Assembly: GCF_900601905.1 (NCBI RefSeq)
Contig: NZ_UWFA01000259.1
Coordinates: 248,001 to 312,000, forward strand
Length of the DNA: 64,000 nt
Reading direction: 5' to 3'
Origin: Pseudomonas viridiflava
GTDB lineage: Bacteria > Pseudomonadota > Gammaproteobacteria > Pseudomonadales > Pseudomonadaceae
Shown: piece by piece, positions 48,055 through 56,770 of the stretch
Layout of the letters: every line of letters starts with the position of its first letter
Position numbering within the stretch: position 1 is the stretch's first letter
The notes under the pieces: generated by a model
Database searches by the model: none
What the model was told of the DNA's origin: nothing
What the model saw: the letters and a program-made list of their open reading frames with translations, nothing else
Program-made: the position numbers and the translations under genes

Positions 48055-48522
48055 TTACTCCGGAATTAGATCGCCGGGGATTATCTCGCCGTTGCGCCCA
48101 ATACGCACGTTATGACGGAACAAAAAGCCGGTTTTGAGTTTGCCTTCGAGGCGATAGGGAATCGCCTGATCGGGTTTTTTCAGCAGTTTGGCGATGTATT
48201 TGAGGTGCTGCCAGAGGTTGGTGCGAACCGGCACCACGAAGTTCCTGTGACTGTGCGCCTCGACCACGAACCACTCGGTGGATTCGCCTTCGGCCAGCGT
48301 TGCTTCCTTGAGCAGCACTTTGTAGCGCAGGCTGCGCACCAGCACGCTGCGATCGTTGGGGTTATCGACCCGAAAGTGCAGCTTGAAATCCTGTTGCAGC
48401 AACTTGGCCTTGACCACCTGCACGTCAAGCAGACGCACCTCGGGCTCCTGATAGCCGCTGACCACCCATGATGAACAGCCGCTGAGCGCAGATAGCAATA
48501 TCGAGGCCAGCAATAAACGCAT
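48055..48522 (-). CDS. LEA2/WHy-domain lipoprotein
   Basis: 155 residues from the ATG at 48522 (GGGAG upstream); the frame runs much further upstream but without a plausible start. A lipobox LSALSGC gives C16. The mature part carries a water-stress/hypersensitive-response (LEA type 2) beta-domain: [43 protein letters not shown]. Probably a periplasmic-facing lipoprotein; no defined function. It is followed by the SEC-C His-rich gene. Confidence 0.87.
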   Translation of the reverse strand: MRLLLASILLSALSGCSSWVVSGYQEPEVRLLDVQVVKAKLLQQDFKLHFRVDNPNDRSVLVRSLRYKVLLKEATLAEGESTEWFVVEAHSHRNFVVPVRTNLWQHLKYIAKLLKKPDQAIPYRLEGKLKTGFLFRHNVRIGRNGEIIPGDLIPE

Positions 48523-48715
48523 CGCGCTCCCAAGGAGCCCTTGGTTCCGGGCGGGGCAGCGCGGTATCCGAAACGAGGCCTGATGTGCTGCCTTTGCAAA
48601 CATGGTCTTGCTCCATTTGTGGCCCTGGGAAGGCCATCGTTGGCAAAGCGACTTGCCCGTTCCTTTTTGATAAGGCTGCGGCATACTCCTCGCACGTGCT
48701 GTCAGAGTATGACCG

Positions 48716-49222
48716 ATGAACCTGTACGAAATTGTATTCAGTGGCCAATTAGTCCCCGGGGCCCAGGCGGATCTGGTGCAAAGTAACCTCGGCAAGCTGT
48801 TCCAGGCGGATGCTCAGCGCCTGGCGCTGTTGTTTTCCGGGCGACGGCTGGTGCTGAAAAACAACCTGGACGCCGCCGCTGCCGAGAAATATCGCTCGAC
48901 CCTGGAGCGCGCCGGGGCGTTGGTCGAAGTGGTGGCGATGTCGGCTGCGGTCGAGCCTCAGGGTTCTGCAACATCCGCTGAGCGGGGCCGATTGCAGGTG
49001 GTGCCCCGGGACGTTTACATGGCCGCTTTTATAGACGTCGATGCGCCGGATCTGCAGTTATTCGACGTGGGCAGCGACCTGCAGGACCACAAGCCGGCGC
49101 CACTGGCTCCTTCGCTGGACCTGTCCGGACTCAGCGTCGCGCCCGTTGGTAGCGACATGGGGCAGGCGGTCGAGCCGCAGACCGTGCGCGTGCCGGACAT
49201 CTCTCATTTGCGTCTGGAATGA
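48716..49222 (+). CDS. Conserved hypothetical protein
   Basis: 168 residues. Residues 1-80 form a compact alpha/beta domain (MNLYEIVFSGQLVPGAQADLVQ...VLKNNLDAAAAEKYRSTLERAGALVEVV) reminiscent of small regulatory domains that sum signals over two residues per strand, but I do not recognise a named family. Residues 85-168 are low-complexity and Pro/Asp-rich, ending VRVPDISHLRLE. No signal or membrane segment. It ends one base before the convergent ychJ stop. Confidence 0.75.
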   Translation: MNLYEIVFSGQLVPGAQADLVQSNLGKLFQADAQRLALLFSGRRLVLKNNLDAAAAEKYRSTLERAGALVEVVAMSAAVEPQGSATSAERGRLQVVPRDVYMAAFIDVDAPDLQLFDVGSDLQDHKPAPLAPSLDLSGLSVAPVGSDMGQAVEPQTVRVPDISHLRLE

Positions 49223-49696
49223 CTACGCGGCGTAGCTTGCGCAGCATTTCTTGTATTTCTGCTCACTGCCGCAAGGGCAGGCGTCGTTGCGGCCAGCCTT
49301 GAGGCCAACAGTCGGGTCGATGAAATACCAGCGGCCCTGATTCTGCACAAAGGACGAGCGCTCGCGATGGCTGTGCTCGCCTGCGGCGTCGTGCCAGCGT
49401 GCGGTAAAGGTCACAAAGGCGTGCTCGGGTTTGCCGCCAAAGACTTCCGAACTCTCCACTTCCAGACCCAGCCAGGTGCTCTGCAAGCTCCATTGGCTGA
49501 TGGCATCCCGATCCAGCGCGGCCTTTTGCACCGGCAGGGTCGTGTCCAGCACGTAGTCGATCAGGCCCAGCACGTAAGCGCTGTAGCGTGAGCGCATGAG
49601 TTTTTCGGCGCAGGGTGTGGGTTGTCCGGCGTGAAATGGCCCGCAGCAGGTCGTCAACGGGTCACCACTGCCACACGGGCAAATCGCGCTATTCAT
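49223..49696 (-). CDS. ychJ: YchJ-family SEC-C protein (UPF0225)
   Basis: 157 residues with an N-terminal SEC-C half ([19 protein letters not shown]), a central NTF2-like domain ([39 protein letters not shown]) and a second C-terminal SEC-C ([16 protein letters not shown]). Length and order match UPF0225. Function is unknown; metal binding is expected. It is co-directional with the DUF6231 gene, three bases apart. Confidence 0.93.
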   Translation of the reverse strand: MNSAICPCGSGDPLTTCCGPFHAGQPTPCAEKLMRSRYSAYVLGLIDYVLDTTLPVQKAALDRDAISQWSLQSTWLGLEVESSEVFGGKPEHAFVTFTARWHDAAGEHSHRERSSFVQNQGRWYFIDPTVGLKAGRNDACPCGSEQKYKKCCASYAA

Positions 49697-49699
49697 GAG

Positions 49700-50197
49700 T
49701 TACCACCAGTATTTGCCAAAGTTCTCGGGGTTAGCCCAAAACCTGGCGTTGAGCCAGTCCGGGACTTGCTTGTATTCGCGCAGGTCATAGGTGAACAGGG
49801 TCAGTACTTGTTCATCGCGGGCAAATCGCTCGTTGGCCTGCAGCGCCAGAGAATAAAAGTCAGTGGTCTTCCAGCCGCAGGCCTGAAGATCGGCCAGTAC
49901 GGCGATGCGGCTGGCGTTCAGATTGCGAATCCCGCCGAGCAGATTCAACCCGTCACGCTGTGGCATGTGTTCCAGGCAATCCACCACCAGGGCCAGGTCA
50001 AAGCGTTGTGCGGCCAGGTCTGCTGGCAGCGGGCCCGGCCGGGCGTGGGCGATGTGCGTGCCCGGGTGTGCTTCCTGAAACGCCTGCAAGGCGGGAAACG
50101 CCTCGGCACCGATCAGCAGCAGACGTTTCGGGGCCTGCAAGTCGAGCAGCGCGGCCAGAGCTTGCTGCGGCGTGCGCGTGGAAAAGCCTTCACTCAT
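49700..50197 (-). CDS. DUF6231-like protein, methyltransferase-like fold
   Basis: 165 residues from the ATG at 50197. The segments RLLLIGAEAFPALQAFQEAHPG, FDLALVVDCLEHMP and IRNLNASRIAVLADLQACGW resemble an S-adenosylmethionine methyltransferase-like Rossmann core, but the glycine loop is incomplete, so it may not bind SAM. The C-terminus YKQVPDWLNARFWANPENFGKYWW is typical of this Pseudomonas family. Function unknown. Confidence 0.75.
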   Translation of the reverse strand: MSEGFSTRTPQQALAALLDLQAPKRLLLIGAEAFPALQAFQEAHPGTHIAHARPGPLPADLAAQRFDLALVVDCLEHMPQRDGLNLLGGIRNLNASRIAVLADLQACGWKTTDFYSLALQANERFARDEQVLTLFTYDLREYKQVPDWLNARFWANPENFGKYWW

Positions 50198-50231
50198 CAA
50201 AAATCCTCTCTATGACGTGCAAGACTAGCGT

Positions 50232-50367
50232 GTGCAGGAGCGTGGGCCTAGCCCGATGAAATGTGCCGAATCCGCTGGAGCGAGGCTTGCCCGCGAAGAG
50301 GCCGGTAAATTCGGTAGATTTTTTAGACCCGAATTACCGTCTTCGCCGGCAAACCTCCCTCCTGCAG
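50232..50367. repeat. Degenerate REP cluster upstream of an OmpA-like gene
   Basis: A weak arm (GTGCAGGAGCGTGGGCCTAG), a better one (CGCTGGAGCGAGGCTTGCCC, then GCGAAGAGGCCGG) and an inverted CCGTCTTCGCCGGCAAACCTCCC. It occupies much of the 286-base space before the OmpA-like gene. Confidence 0.6.
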
Positions 50368-50483
50368 TTGGCGACGTATTTACCTCAAACCCAACAAAAC
50401 AAGGCCCAAAGTGGCGAACTGGCACTTTGCTGTCTTTACTCCAGAGGCGGCGCATTGGGCCGAACCCTTGGGAGAGAAAATTA

Positions 50484-51185
50484 ATGAGAATGATCCGGAC
50501 AGCATTGCCTTTGATTTTAATCACCAGCGTCTTGACCGGTTGCGCGGGTTTACAGAAAACCGACTGGCCACTCTGCGCGCTGGGTGGCGGCGTGGCGGGG
50601 GCTGCAGCGGGCGCGTTCCAGACGGCGGCAGTCGCCGCCAGCCTCGGCGGCGCGGTGGGCGTCATGGCGGGTGCCTATTGCTGGGTACACGGCGATGGTG
50701 ATGACGATGGCGACGGGGTAAAAAACAGCATCGACAAATGCCCGGATACGCCCAAAGGGGTCGCGGTTGACGCGACGGGTTGCCCATTGGTCGCGCCAGC
50801 GCCACCGGTTGTGGTCGAGGAGGTCATGGTCGTCAAGGAAGAGGTCATTGTCATCAATGATGTGCTGTTCGAGTTCGACTCGGCCCGCTTGACCGCCGCC
50901 GACAAATCGAAACTCGACCTGATCAGCACACGCCTCAAACGTGAAGCCCCGAGTGCGCAACTGCGCGTCAGTGGTCATACCGACAGCGTGGGCCGCGATG
51001 GCTACAACCAGAAACTGTCTGAAAAGCGTGCGATTTCGGTCACTGACTACCTCGTCAGCTCGGGGATCCCGCGCAGTTCATTCGTATCGGTGCAGGGCGC
51101 TGGCGAAGCACGTCCGGTGGCGGATAACTCGACGGCCAATGGTCGCGCGTTGAACCGTCGTGTGGAAATCCAGATCAATCGTTGA
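50484..51185 (+). CDS. OmpA-family lipoprotein with TSP3-like calcium repeats
   Basis: 233 residues from the ATG at 50484 (GGGAGA upstream). Lipobox SVLTGC gives C20. A glycine-zipper-like stretch (GGGVAGAAAGAFQTAAVAASLGGAVGVMAGAYC, 34-66) is followed by an Asp-rich thrombospondin-type-3 segment (70-103, HGDGDDDGDGVKNSIDKCPDTPKG). The C-terminal OmpA domain (125-233) has VLFEFDSARL, VSGHTDSVG and ANGRALNRRVEI. It would tether the outer membrane to peptidoglycan, with calcium-binding loops as a linker. Confidence 0.9.
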   Translation: MRMIRTALPLILITSVLTGCAGLQKTDWPLCALGGGVAGAAAGAFQTAAVAASLGGAVGVMAGAYCWVHGDGDDDGDGVKNSIDKCPDTPKGVAVDATGCPLVAPAPPVVVEEVMVVKEEVIVINDVLFEFDSARLTAADKSKLDLISTRLKREAPSAQLRVSGHTDSVGRDGYNQKLSEKRAISVTDYLVSSGIPRSSFVSVQGAGEARPVADNSTANGRALNRRVEIQINR

Positions 51186-51394
51186 TCATCACTTGATACT
51201 CGCCTGATCATCGACCCGGCCTGCGCCGGGTCGATGCCGATATCCCATGCCGTTCGGCAGTTGATCCGTGACCTGCAACAATTTTCCCTGCCGCGCTGGC
51301 ATATTTCCTACTGCGGGCGTCTACTGTGCGCGCGGAAATAACGTACAACGATACGCGTTCCTATAAGAAAAAATCACAGGGGTAGGCGCAGGCA

Positions 51395-51670
51395 ATGAAG
51401 GTGTTCTGGGGGTTGGGAAAGCTTGTAACCGCAGCATTCTGGCTGGTGGTGTTGGTCAATCTGGTGCTGGTATTGCCCACGCCGTTCGCGATGTTGATCA
51501 AGTTCGCTGGCAGCCTGCTGGCGCTGACACACGTGCTTGAGTTGCTGCTGTTCAATGGCAGCCTGCGCGGTCGCCGCCACCCCTGGCGAGATCGTCTGCA
51601 CATTCTGGTGTTTGGAATCTTCCACATTCAATCTTTGCCCAAACCTTCTCGGGAGCGAGCCCATGCGTAA
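51395..51670 (+). CDS. DUF1145 membrane protein (YhhL-like)
   Basis: 91 residues with three predicted helices (LVTAAFWLVVLVNLVLVLP, FAMLIKFAGSLLALTHVLELLLF, LHILVFGIFHIQSL), matching DUF1145. Function unknown. It overlaps the collagen-like gene by eight bases, so the two are probably co-translated. Confidence 0.85.
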   Translation: MKVFWGLGKLVTAAFWLVVLVNLVLVLPTPFAMLIKFAGSLLALTHVLELLLFNGSLRGRRHPWRDRLHILVFGIFHIQSLPKPSRERAHA

Positions 51671-52421
51671 GCTTTGTCTACTTGCCGCACTTTGCAGCCC
51701 GCTTGCCATGGCCCAGAGTGTCAGCGTCCAGCCCCATTCCCTGATGCGCTTGCCAAGCAATACCAGCGTGCTGCAACTGGAGCGACTGGAGGTCGAGGAT
51801 TACGGCACTTTGCTGATCCCGTCGGGTTTGACCGAGGTCAAAGTCGACCAACTGGTGCTCGGCCATGAGGCGCGTATCGCCATTGTGTCTGGCAGCCAGC
51901 CATTGAATCTGGTGGTGGGTCACGGCCAGTTGGGCGTCGGCAGCCAGATTACCGCCCGAGGCGCGCCCGGCACCTATGAAAAGAAGCCATTGCCAGGCCG
52001 TAACCTGACCCTGCGTATCGAGCATCTGGAAGGCAACGAGCTGTTGGTCGATGCCCGTGGCGGCGCGGGCTCGCCCGGTTATGTCGGCCTGGACGGCGCC
52101 AACGGCGTAGCGCCGGGCTGCACCTTTGGCAGCGCTGGCAAAGGTTTCGATGGGGATAACGGCGGTAATGGCCACGACGGTGCTCCCGGTGCGCAGGTGC
52201 GCCTGGAATTGCCGCTGAGCTTTCCGGCAGAGCGCATCAAGGTCGACGTCCAGGGCGGCCCGGGCGGTCTGGCTGGCGCGGGTGGCAAACCGGGCAAGGG
52301 CGGCGCTTCCAAAGGCTGCATCGTCTATCGCGCCGATGGCGGCAAGGCCGGACGTGCTGGCGACGCGGGGCAGCCGGGCGTAGCGGGACCTGCGGGTGTG
52401 GTGACGGTGCAGCGGTTGTAA
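51663..52421 (+). CDS. Exported collagen-like protein
   Basis: 252 residues from the ATG at 51663. A signal peptide (LCLLAALCSPLAMAQS) leads to a beta-rich N-domain (60-130, with LVVGHGQLGVGSQITARGAPG) and two glycine-rich parts. The first is SPGYVGLDGANGVAPGCTFGSAGKGFDGDNGGNGHDGAPG; the second, GGPGGLAGAGGKPGKGG and ADGGKAGRAGDAGQPGVAGPAG, approaches true Gly-X-Y triplets. Two cysteines could crosslink chains. Surface or periplasmic location is likely; function unknown. It shares an operon with the DUF1145 gene. Confidence 0.82.
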   Translation: MRKLCLLAALCSPLAMAQSVSVQPHSLMRLPSNTSVLQLERLEVEDYGTLLIPSGLTEVKVDQLVLGHEARIAIVSGSQPLNLVVGHGQLGVGSQITARGAPGTYEKKPLPGRNLTLRIEHLEGNELLVDARGGAGSPGYVGLDGANGVAPGCTFGSAGKGFDGDNGGNGHDGAPGAQVRLELPLSFPAERIKVDVQGGPGGLAGAGGKPGKGGASKGCIVYRADGGKAGRAGDAGQPGVAGPAGVVTVQRL

Positions 52422-52437
52422 AACTGATCTCCAGAAC

Positions 52438-52529
52438 CGTGGGAGCGAGCTTGCTCGCGAAGAAGTCGGTACATCTGGCCGCTCTGTTGAGCAGGCTATA
52501 TCGCTTCGCAAGCAAGCTTGCTCCCACAG
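52438..52529. repeat. REPIN, inverted pair (GTGGGAGCGAGCTTGCTCGCG family)
   Basis: Left arm CGTGGGAGCGAGCTTGCTCG and right arm ending AAGCAAGCTTGCTCCCACAG between convergent genes. Confidence 0.88.
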
Positions 52530-52545
52530 GAGCGGCGGCCTGGCC

Positions 52546-53010
52546 TTAAAACCCCGGTCTTGCCGCCGCGATGGCCACCACCGCCAGGCCAATCAGCAGG
52601 TTGATGCCCACCAATCGACGAATCCGGCCCATCGCTGCCGCCCCTTCGGCCCATTGTTCGGTTTCCACTGCCCGGCGCAGGTCCGGCAGTTGCAATGACT
52701 GGACCCGGATGAACAGCGCGGTCATCACCACATAAAGTCCCATCATTACCTGCACGTAACGCGGTGCCGTGTCGAAGCTGACAAATTGCAGCTGGATCAT
52801 GCCAACGCCAGTGATTGGCAACACCACCACGACCGCCCACACCCAGACAAAAAATCGCGGCAACACTTCCAGCCACAATTTCAGTCGAGCCGGGCCCTGC
52901 ATCGTTGCGCCGACCGCCGGTCGCAGGATCATCCAGGTGAAAAACATGCCGCCAACCCAGACCAGTGCGGCCAGAACATGCAGGGTGTAGACCAGGGAAA
53001 AAGGTGTCAT
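52546..53010 (-). CDS. CopD-family membrane protein
   Basis: 154 residues, four helices (YTLHVLAALVWVGGMFFTWMI, RFFVWVWAVVVVLPITGVGM, YVQVMMGLYVVMTALFI, NLLIGLAVVAIAAARP). The H-x-L-A-A-L-V-W-V-G-G-M-F motif with an early histidine is that of CopD-like/DUF2214 proteins, possibly haem or copper-associated. No function is shown. It is divergent from dinG. Confidence 0.8.
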   Translation of the reverse strand: MTPFSLVYTLHVLAALVWVGGMFFTWMILRPAVGATMQGPARLKLWLEVLPRFFVWVWAVVVVLPITGVGMIQLQFVSFDTAPRYVQVMMGLYVVMTALFIRVQSLQLPDLRRAVETEQWAEGAAAMGRIRRLVGINLLIGLAVVAIAAARPGF

Positions 53011-53139
53011 CAGGTACTCCGTTCTGCGCGGATGGAATTTGCGGGGTATGATAGCCGCCTGCTGGAACTACTGAAGATATATCCAGCGTTTTTTACCGAT
53101 GCCCGTACAAACCGTGACGCCCGAGCCAACGACCGAACC

Positions 53140-55284
53140 ATGATCAGCAACGAACTCAAATCCCAGATCCAGGGCGCCTACTCGCGTTTCCTCGAAGCCA
53201 AGAGCCTCAAGCCGCGCTATGGCCAGCGTTTGATGATCGCCGAGATCGCCAAGGTGCTCGGCGATATCGACACCGACGAAGAAGGGCGGCGTACCAGCGA
53301 TCCGGCTGTGGTCGCGGTAGAGGCGGGCACTGGTACCGGCAAGACAGTCGCGTATGCCATCGCCGCCATTCCGACGGCCAAACTGGCGGGCAAACGGTTG
53401 GTGATTGCCACGGCGACCGTGGCGCTGCAGGAGCAGATTGTCCACAAGGACCTGCCCGACCTGATGCGCAACAGCGGGCTGAATTTCACGTTTTCTCTGG
53501 CCAAGGGCCGGGGCCGTTACATGTGCCTGTCGAAGCTCGACATGCTGCTGCAGGAAGGCGACGCGACCAACGCTACGGCTCAGCTTTTCGAAGAAGAAGG
53601 CTTCAAGATCGAAGTGGATGAGGCCAGTCAGAAGCTATTCACCAGCATGATTGAAAAACTTGCCGGTAATAAATGGGATGGCGACCGCGACAGCTGGCCC
53701 CAGGCACTGGAAGATCAGGACTGGGCGCGGCTGACCACTGATCACAGCCAGTGCACCAACCGCCATTGCCCGAATTTTCAGCAGTGCGCCTTCTATAAGG
53801 CTCGCGAGGGCATGGGCAAGGTCGATGTGATCGTGACCAACCACGACATGGTCCTGGCCGATCTCGCGCTGGGCGGCGGCGCAGTCCTGCCCGATCCTCG
53901 GGACACCCTGTACGTGTTCGACGAAGGTCATCACCTGCCGGATAAAGCCATTGGCCATTTCGCCCATTACACCCGTTTGCGCTCAACCGCCGACTGGCTG
54001 GAGCAGACCGCCAAGAATCTCGCCAAACTGCTGGCCCAGCATCCGTTGCCCGGCGATCTGGGCAAGCTGATCGAACAGGTGCCGGAGCTGGCCCGCGAGA
54101 TCAAGGCGCAGCAACAGTTCATGTTCAGCGCCTGCGAGCAGCTGGCGGATTTCCGCGCCGGTGAAGACATGCAGGGGCGCGAGCGTCCTCGGCATCGTTT
54201 CATCGGCGGCGTGGTGCCCGAGCACATCCGTGAAATGGGTATTGAGTTGAAAAAGGGCTTTGCCCGTCTTGATGATTTATTCACGCGTCTGGCCGACCTG
54301 CTGAAAGAAGGCATGGACGGCGAGGTCAACATCGGCATCGCCAGCCATCAGGCAGAAGAATGGTATCCGCTGTTCGGCAGCTTGCTGGCCCGCGCCCATG
54401 GCAACTGGGAATTGTGGACCGCGTTCACAGCAGAAGATCCGGAAGACAGCCCGCCCATGGCGCGTTGGCTGACCCTGGCCGACAGCGGCGCGTTGTTTGA
54501 TATCGAAGTCAATGCTAGCCCGATCCTGGCGGCAGAAATGCTGCGTCGCAATCTGTGGAACGTGGCTTATGGCGCGCTGGTGACCTCCGCGACCCTGACC
54601 GCACTGGGCAAATTTGATCGCTTCCGCATGCGTGCCGGCCTGCCCAAGGTGGCGGTGACGGCGGTGGTGCCCAGCCCGTTTCACCATGCCGACGCGGGCG
54701 TGCTGCGAGTGCCGGACCTGAAAGCCGACCCGCGTGATTCGGTGGCGCATACCGCCGCGATCATTCGTGAGCTGCCCGGACTGGTCGAAGGCTCTCGCGG
54801 CACGCTGGTGTTGTTCTCCTCGCGCAAGCAGATGCAGGACGTTTTCGACGGTCTGGAGCGCGACTGGCGCAAGCAGGTGTTCATCCAGGGCAACCTGTCC
54901 AAGCAGGAAACCCTCAACAAGCACAAGGCGCGAGTGGATGGCGGCGATTCCAGCGTGCTGTTCGGGCTGGCCAGTTTTGCCGAAGGCGTCGACTTGCCGG
55001 GTGCCTATTGCGAGCACGTGGTGATCGCCAAGATCCCGTTCGCGGTGCCCGATGATCCGGTAGAAGCGGCCCTGGCCGAATGGATCGAAGCCCGAGGTGG
55101 CAACCCGTTCATGGAGATTGCCGTGCCGGACGCTTCGTTGCGTCTGGTTCAGGCCTGCGGGCGCTTGCTGCGCACCGAAGAAGACCGCGGCACCATCACG
55201 CTGCTGGATCGCCGGGTGGTGACCCAGCGCTACGGGAAGGCGATTCTCAATGCGCTGCCGCCGTTCAGACGCGAGATTTCCTGA
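53140..55284 (+). CDS. dinG: ATP-dependent DNA helicase DinG
   Basis: 714-residue XPD-like 5'-3' helicase that resolves R-loops and structured DNA. The ATG at 53140 is the family start (MISNELKSQIQGAYSRFL), although its ribosome-binding site is weak; a frame open to 52786 lacks conservation. Walker A is EAGTGTGKTV (61-70), the [4Fe-4S] ligands are C129, C205, C210 and C216, the DEAH-type box is DEGH (261-264), and motif VI is QACGRLLRTEEDRG. Divergent with a CopD-family gene. Confidence 0.95.
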   Translation: MISNELKSQIQGAYSRFLEAKSLKPRYGQRLMIAEIAKVLGDIDTDEEGRRTSDPAVVAVEAGTGTGKTVAYAIAAIPTAKLAGKRLVIATATVALQEQIVHKDLPDLMRNSGLNFTFSLAKGRGRYMCLSKLDMLLQEGDATNATAQLFEEEGFKIEVDEASQKLFTSMIEKLAGNKWDGDRDSWPQALEDQDWARLTTDHSQCTNRHCPNFQQCAFYKAREGMGKVDVIVTNHDMVLADLALGGGAVLPDPRDTLYVFDEGHHLPDKAIGHFAHYTRLRSTADWLEQTAKNLAKLLAQHPLPGDLGKLIEQVPELAREIKAQQQFMFSACEQLADFRAGEDMQGRERPRHRFIGGVVPEHIREMGIELKKGFARLDDLFTRLADLLKEGMDGEVNIGIASHQAEEWYPLFGSLLARAHGNWELWTAFTAEDPEDSPPMARWLTLADSGALFDIEVNASPILAAEMLRRNLWNVAYGALVTSATLTALGKFDRFRMRAGLPKVAVTAVVPSPFHHADAGVLRVPDLKADPRDSVAHTAAIIRELPGLVEGSRGTLVLFSSRKQMQDVFDGLERDWRKQVFIQGNLSKQETLNKHKARVDGGDSSVLFGLASFAEGVDLPGAYCEHVVIAKIPFAVPDDPVEAALAEWIEARGGNPFMEIAVPDASLRLVQACGRLLRTEEDRGTITLLDRRVVTQRYGKAILNALPPFRREIS

Positions 55285-55305
55285 GTTTGTTTGATAACTG
55301 CGATT

Positions 55306-55337
55306 CCTGTGGGAGCGAGCAAGCTCGCTCCCACAGG
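55306..55337. repeat. Minimal palindromic REP pair without spacer
   Basis: CCTGTGGGAGCGAGC and GCTCGCTCCCACAGG are exact reverse complements separated by only AA: two REP cores fused head to head. It lies 21 bases after dinG. Confidence 0.85.
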
Positions 55338-55455
55338 ATCCAGGCGTGCCTGTCGGACCGCAATCGCTGCTATTGACCACATCTGTTCACAAACCCTTCA
55401 ATCGCTGAAACAATGCACGCCATTTTTTTCGATCAGCCAGTCCGGGAGCCAGCCG

Positions 55456-56604
55456 GTGCAGATACAAGGTCATTTCGAGCTCAAATTCGAAGCCGTACGT
55501 GAAGCGTTTGCTGCACTCTTCGATGATCCTCAGGAGCGTGGTGCAGCGCTGTGCATTCAGGTAGGCGGTGAGACGGTTGTCGATCTGTGGGCGGGCACTG
55601 CCGACAAGGACGGGGCCGAGGTCTGGCACAGCGATACGATCGTCAATCTGTTTTCCTGCACCAAGCCTTTCGCTGCCGTTGCCGCCTTGCAACTGGTTGA
55701 TGAGGGCAAGTTGCATCTGGACGAACCGGTCGCCCGGCTGTGGCCCGAGTTTGCCGAGGCAGGCAAGGCGGCGATTACCTTGCGCCACTTGCTCTGCCAT
55801 CAGGCCGGATTGCCAGCCTTGCGCCACATGCTGCCCGCCGAAGCGCTGTACAACTGGGAGCTGATGACTGACGCACTGGCCGCCGAACAACCCTGGTGGA
55901 CGCCGGGTCAGGGGCATGGCTATGCGGCGATCACCTATGGCTGGCTGGTCGGTGAGATGCTGCGCCGGGCTGATGGGCGAGGTCCCGGCGAATCGATTGC
56001 AGCACGCATTGCTCAACCGTTGGGCCTGGATTTTCACGTCGGCCTGGCCGATGCAGAATTCCACCGCGTCGCCCATGTCGCGCGGGGCAAAGGCAACTCC
56101 GGCGATGAGGCCGCGCAGCGCCTGGTCCAGACCACCCTGCGTGACCCTACGTCCATGACCGCCCGAGCCTTCACCAATCCTCCGTCGATCATGACCGGCA
56201 CCAACAAGCCGCAATGGCGGCGCATGCAACAGCCTGCCGCCAATGGCCACGGCAACGCCCGCAGCCTTGCCGGTTTCTACGCCGCTTTGCTTGATGGCCG
56301 CCTGCTCGAAGCTGACCTGCTCAACGAGTTGACCCGCGAACACAGCGTGGGCGAAGACCTGACATTGCTGACCCGAACCCGCTTCGGTCTGGGCTGCATG
56401 CTGGATCAACCTCAGGTTGCCAACGCGACTTATGGTCTGGGCCCCAAGGCCTTTGGCCATCCCGGCGCTGGCGGTTCGATCGGGTTTGCCGATCCCGATC
56501 GCGAGGTTGCGTTCGGCTTTGTCGTCAACACCCTGGGCCCTTATGTCCTGATGGATCCGCGTGCGCAAAACCTGGCGCGCATCCTTGCTGAGTGTTTGCG
56601 CTAA
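55456..56604 (+). CDS. Serine hydrolase, class C beta-lactamase / EstB-like family
   Basis: 382 residues from a GTG at 55456 with GGGAG eight bases upstream. The SxxK nucleophile motif is S67-C-T-K70 (VNLFSCTKPFA). A Tyr motif follows in GYAAITYGWLVGEML. A C-terminal HPGAGGSIGFADPD motif stands for the third box. No signal peptide, so it is cytoplasmic, which argues for an esterase rather than a beta-lactamase. Substrate unknown. Confidence 0.88.
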   Translation: MQIQGHFELKFEAVREAFAALFDDPQERGAALCIQVGGETVVDLWAGTADKDGAEVWHSDTIVNLFSCTKPFAAVAALQLVDEGKLHLDEPVARLWPEFAEAGKAAITLRHLLCHQAGLPALRHMLPAEALYNWELMTDALAAEQPWWTPGQGHGYAAITYGWLVGEMLRRADGRGPGESIAARIAQPLGLDFHVGLADAEFHRVAHVARGKGNSGDEAAQRLVQTTLRDPTSMTARAFTNPPSIMTGTNKPQWRRMQQPAANGHGNARSLAGFYAALLDGRLLEADLLNELTREHSVGEDLTLLTRTRFGLGCMLDQPQVANATYGLGPKAFGHPGAGGSIGFADPDREVAFGFVVNTLGPYVLMDPRAQNLARILAECLR

Positions 56605-56770
56605 GTTGTGCACATAAGTGCTTGTTTAATACCGACTGTCAGTTAATGGGGCGTAACTGGAACCGTGCGACGGTTTCCTTTTCCAACTGATCGTTTAGGC
56701 GTGTTATATGAGCGCTGCCCAGTTTTTCTCTGGCCAGGCTCTTTTCATTACTATTTTTTGTGGGTCATTC

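Noticed and set aside
47814..48137. Valine-rich plus-strand frame
   Set aside because: Antisense of the His/Asp run of the SEC-C gene, which explains its hydrophobic look.
54277..55380. 367-residue minus-strand frame opposite dinG
   Set aside because: Antisense shadow; dinG motifs are complete on the plus strand.
55456..56604. AmpC beta-lactamase
   Set aside because: No signal peptide and an SCTK rather than an AmpC-type context; an EstB-like esterase is more likely.
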